Below, in pieces: positions 30,328-31,511 of a stretch of 31,511 nucleotides of DNA. Position 1 is the stretch's first letter; each line of letters begins with the position of its first letter. The position numbers and the translations under genes were made by a program. Origin of the DNA: CAYNYM01 sp049366815 (GTDB lineage Bacteria; Desulfobacterota; DSM-4660; Desulfatiglandales; HGW-15). Where the stretch lies: positions 1-31,511 of the forward strand of contig JBMNCO010000146.1 of the NCBI GenBank assembly GCA_049366815.1. Direction: 5' to 3'. The notes under the pieces are model-generated. The model ran no database searches and had not been told where the DNA came from. It was given only the letters and a program-made list of their open reading frames with translations.

Positions 30328-30690
30328 TTACAGGTGAGTAAGGTAATCAATGAGACGATCCTTTTCATCTTCTGTCAGTCGGTCGGAAAAGGACGGCATA
30401 TCCTTGTAAGGTTCCTCCAGTTGCCTTCTTATATTTTCCTCAGTCACGGGCCTGCCGCTTACGGGAAGGCTTTCCCGTTTAAAAAGGCCTTTGAGGCCGG
30501 GGCCGTGTTTGGTAGCCTTCCTATCGGCATAGTGACAGTGGCCGCAGCCTTTATCGACGAACAGGGCGGCACCTTCCTCGCCGGGGGGCGTGGCGGAGTG
30601 AATCCCCCGCAGCACCCCCAGCAAGGCTATGGCGATGATGGTGGTAACGACCACGCCGGTCGTGGCGCGTTTCAAGACTGTTTTTCTCAT
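30328..30690 (-). CDS. membrane-anchored monoheme cytochrome c
   Basis: 120 residues from ATG 30690 (GAGG about ten bases upstream; in-frame codons to 30708 are possible). An N-terminal basic segment and hydrophobic helix (GVVVTTIIAIALLGVL, about 12-28) is a signal or anchor. Heme is bound at CGHCH (Cys 49, Cys 52, His 53), with the sixth ligand likely the Met of KDMPSFSDRL near residue 98. HGPGLKGLF and RLIDYLTHL are class I cytochrome c features. It would carry electrons on the periplasmic side. It stands alone, convergent with the Cys-rich gene. Confidence 0.9.
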   Translation of the reverse strand: MRKTVLKRATTGVVVTTIIAIALLGVLRGIHSATPPGEEGAALFVDKGCGHCHYADRKATKHGPGLKGLFKRESLPVSGRPVTEENIRRQLEEPYKDMPSFSDRLTEDEKDRLIDYLTHL

Positions 30691-30832
30691 GATTCCGAAC
30701 CTCATCAACCCAGGAAAGAGAAAATCTCATTTCAAATCTATTTGTCGGCGCCCCCGCCCAGGTTTCCGCCCGTCCCCCTTATTTGCATGCCGGTCTCCGC
30801 CCTTCAGGACCGCTGTTGTGCCTCGTACCTGA

Positions 30833-31129
30833 TCAGGGAAGCTCCGTGCCCGTCTTATAAAGGCAAGAGTCGTCCGGGCAGAAGACATCGAGCCAGAGCC
30901 CCTTGGCTTCTTTTTCTATTCCTTCAGCGTTCAGAGTGATCTTTCCGCCGCTTTTCACGCAGGAAGCATCCGGACAGAGAACCTTCAACCACGTCCCTCC
31001 GGTACCGCTCCCCTCCGCCGCCCGGCGTTTTTCGGCAGGCAGTTCGGCGATCTCATTTTCCGTAAGCGTTCGTACATTGGGAATGAAAACGCTTATCCAC
31101 ATGCCCTCTTCCTTTTTCATTTCTGCCAT
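30833..31129 (-). CDS. 98-residue protein with three short repeats and two CPDxSC motifs
   Basis: ATG 31129 follows a perfect AAAGGAGG. Three related segments are visible: GMWISVFIPNVRTL (about 9-22), GTWLKVLCPDASCV (about 45-58) and GLWLDVFCPDDSCL (about 77-90). The pattern is aromatic-hydrophobic strand followed by P, with the last two carrying CPDxSC. The region between has an acidic helix (LTENEIAELPAEKRRAAEG). The four cysteines could form a metal site or disulfides. There is no signal peptide or membrane helix. The family is not recognised. Confidence 0.75.
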   Translation of the reverse strand: MAEMKKEEGMWISVFIPNVRTLTENEIAELPAEKRRAAEGSGTGGTWLKVLCPDASCVKSGGKITLNAEGIEKEAKGLWLDVFCPDDSCLYKTGTELP

Positions 31130-31198
31130 GACCTGACCTCCTTTGTCATTTCATTTCATCATATTATAGGGTAGAGGCCGGATTGTGGAAATAAGGTG

Positions 31199-31210
31199 AA
31201 TCCTGTATTT
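31199..31210 (+). repeat. ATCCTGTATTT motif, single copy
   Basis: The context AATAAGGTGAATCCTGTATT matches AATAGGGTAGATCCTGTATT at 29699-29711 and the arms of the inverted pair at 20903-21000. It lies in the 206-base gap between the divergent CPDxSC gene and the DUF3047 gene. Confidence 0.5.
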
Positions 31211-31335
31211 CAAGAGGTCCCTTGCTGTAAGGTTCAAGTGGACCTAGCCGAGCCCGTCATGCAAATAGGGTATTTCACCCGTTCCATGGCAGCGGGACGT
31301 TGTCCTATGATGGGTCGAAAAGACCGGTGGTAACG

Positions 31336-31511
31336 ATGAGATTTTTACTCATGAGTTCAGCCCTTTTGCTCGGCGTCGTCTCTTGGTGGCTCGATGCCTT
31401 CCCTTCTCCGCAAAACGCGGGAGATGCAATCTCTGTTGGAAACTTTTCCACCTTGGCACCCGGTGGAGCGTTCCCGGAGGCCTGGCGTCCCCTGGTGTTC
31501 AAGGGCATAGA
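31336..31511 (+). CDS. DUF3047 family protein, partial (runs off right edge)
   Basis: From ATG 31336 the frame stays open to the edge: a signal peptide (MRFLLMSSALLLGVVSWWL) followed by AISVGNFSTLAPGG, FPEAWRPLVFKGI. The GxFSxxxPGxxxPxxWxPLxFKxI pattern is the start of DUF3047, a family of exported proteins of unknown function common in proteobacteria. About 58 residues are visible of an expected 220 or so. The site upstream (GGTGG) is moderate. Confidence 0.7.
   Translation, partial: MRFLLMSSALLLGVVSWWLDAFPSPQNAGDAISVGNFSTLAPGGAFPEAWRPLVFKGI

Noticed and set aside
1..31511. CRISPR arrays, tRNA or rRNA genes, integrase or transposase genes
   Set aside because: No regularly spaced repeats, no cloverleaf or rRNA motifs and no transposase or integrase motifs were recognised; this was read by eye and short tRNAs could be missed.

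Overview
The window looks like chromosome of a mid-to-high-GC, anaerobic deltaproteobacterium-type organism (Desulfobacterota, sulfate-reducer or syntroph relatives). This is inference from gene content: a bidirectional group 3b [NiFe] sulfhydrogenase (hydBGDA order), an AmrS-type radical SAM enzyme, a kaiC-kaiB-kaiB circadian-like operon without kaiA, large PAS/GAF signalling proteins, a c-type cytochrome and a DUF3047 protein. I saw no rRNA, tRNA, CRISPR array, phage module or transposase gene.

Layout. 1-3.2 kb (mostly minus strand): a membrane protein, a small ABM-like protein, rpiB followed by a broken transaldolase gene, a short-chain dehydrogenase and a UspA protein. 3.8-8.1 kb (minus): kaiC, two kaiB copies and a PAS histidine kinase fused to a receiver, read in that order as one operon. 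This block is bracketed by two same-orientation copies of a 129-bp repeat (3341-3469 and 8580-8708). 9.0-13.2 kb (plus): a NitT/TauT-type substrate-binding lipoprotein with no permease or ATPase, a large PAS histidine kinase and an Rcp1-like single-domain response regulator, apparently one sensory operon. 13.2-17.1 kb: a TrkA-N protein with a damaged-looking 5' end, then gpmA and glgX. 17.3-20.7 kb: a BON-domain protein, a polyprenyl diphosphate synthase converging on a UbiE-like methyltransferase, and a PQQ-type sugar dehydrogenase. 21.2-24.2 kb: amrS, several small proteins and two gene relics (hsp20, cysS). 24.2-29.6 kb (minus): a double-GAF protein followed by hydB, hydG, hydD and hydA. 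29.7-31.5 kb: a 53-residue cysteine-rich repeat protein behind a long possibly structured leader, a cytochrome c, a small protein with two CPDxSC motifs, and the start of a DUF3047 protein that leaves the window.

The main unexplained structure lies between the genes. From 13.9 to 29.8 kb the intergenic regions hold at least eight copies or ends of a MITE-like family with terminus TTTAGCC(C/G)TTTGAAAAAT. One 231-bp member with a long hairpin sits inside the hydrogenase operon between hydB and hydG. A second short motif, ATCCTGTATTT, recurs five times. Three intergenic regions carry decayed fragments of known genes (transaldolase, Hsp20, cysteinyl-tRNA synthetase), so this is a region of gene loss and small-repeat spread around intact metabolic and signalling operons. 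The least explained proteins are the Cys-rich protein at 30047-30208, the tandem-duplicated 98-residue protein at 23860-24156 and the CPDxSC protein at 30833-31129.
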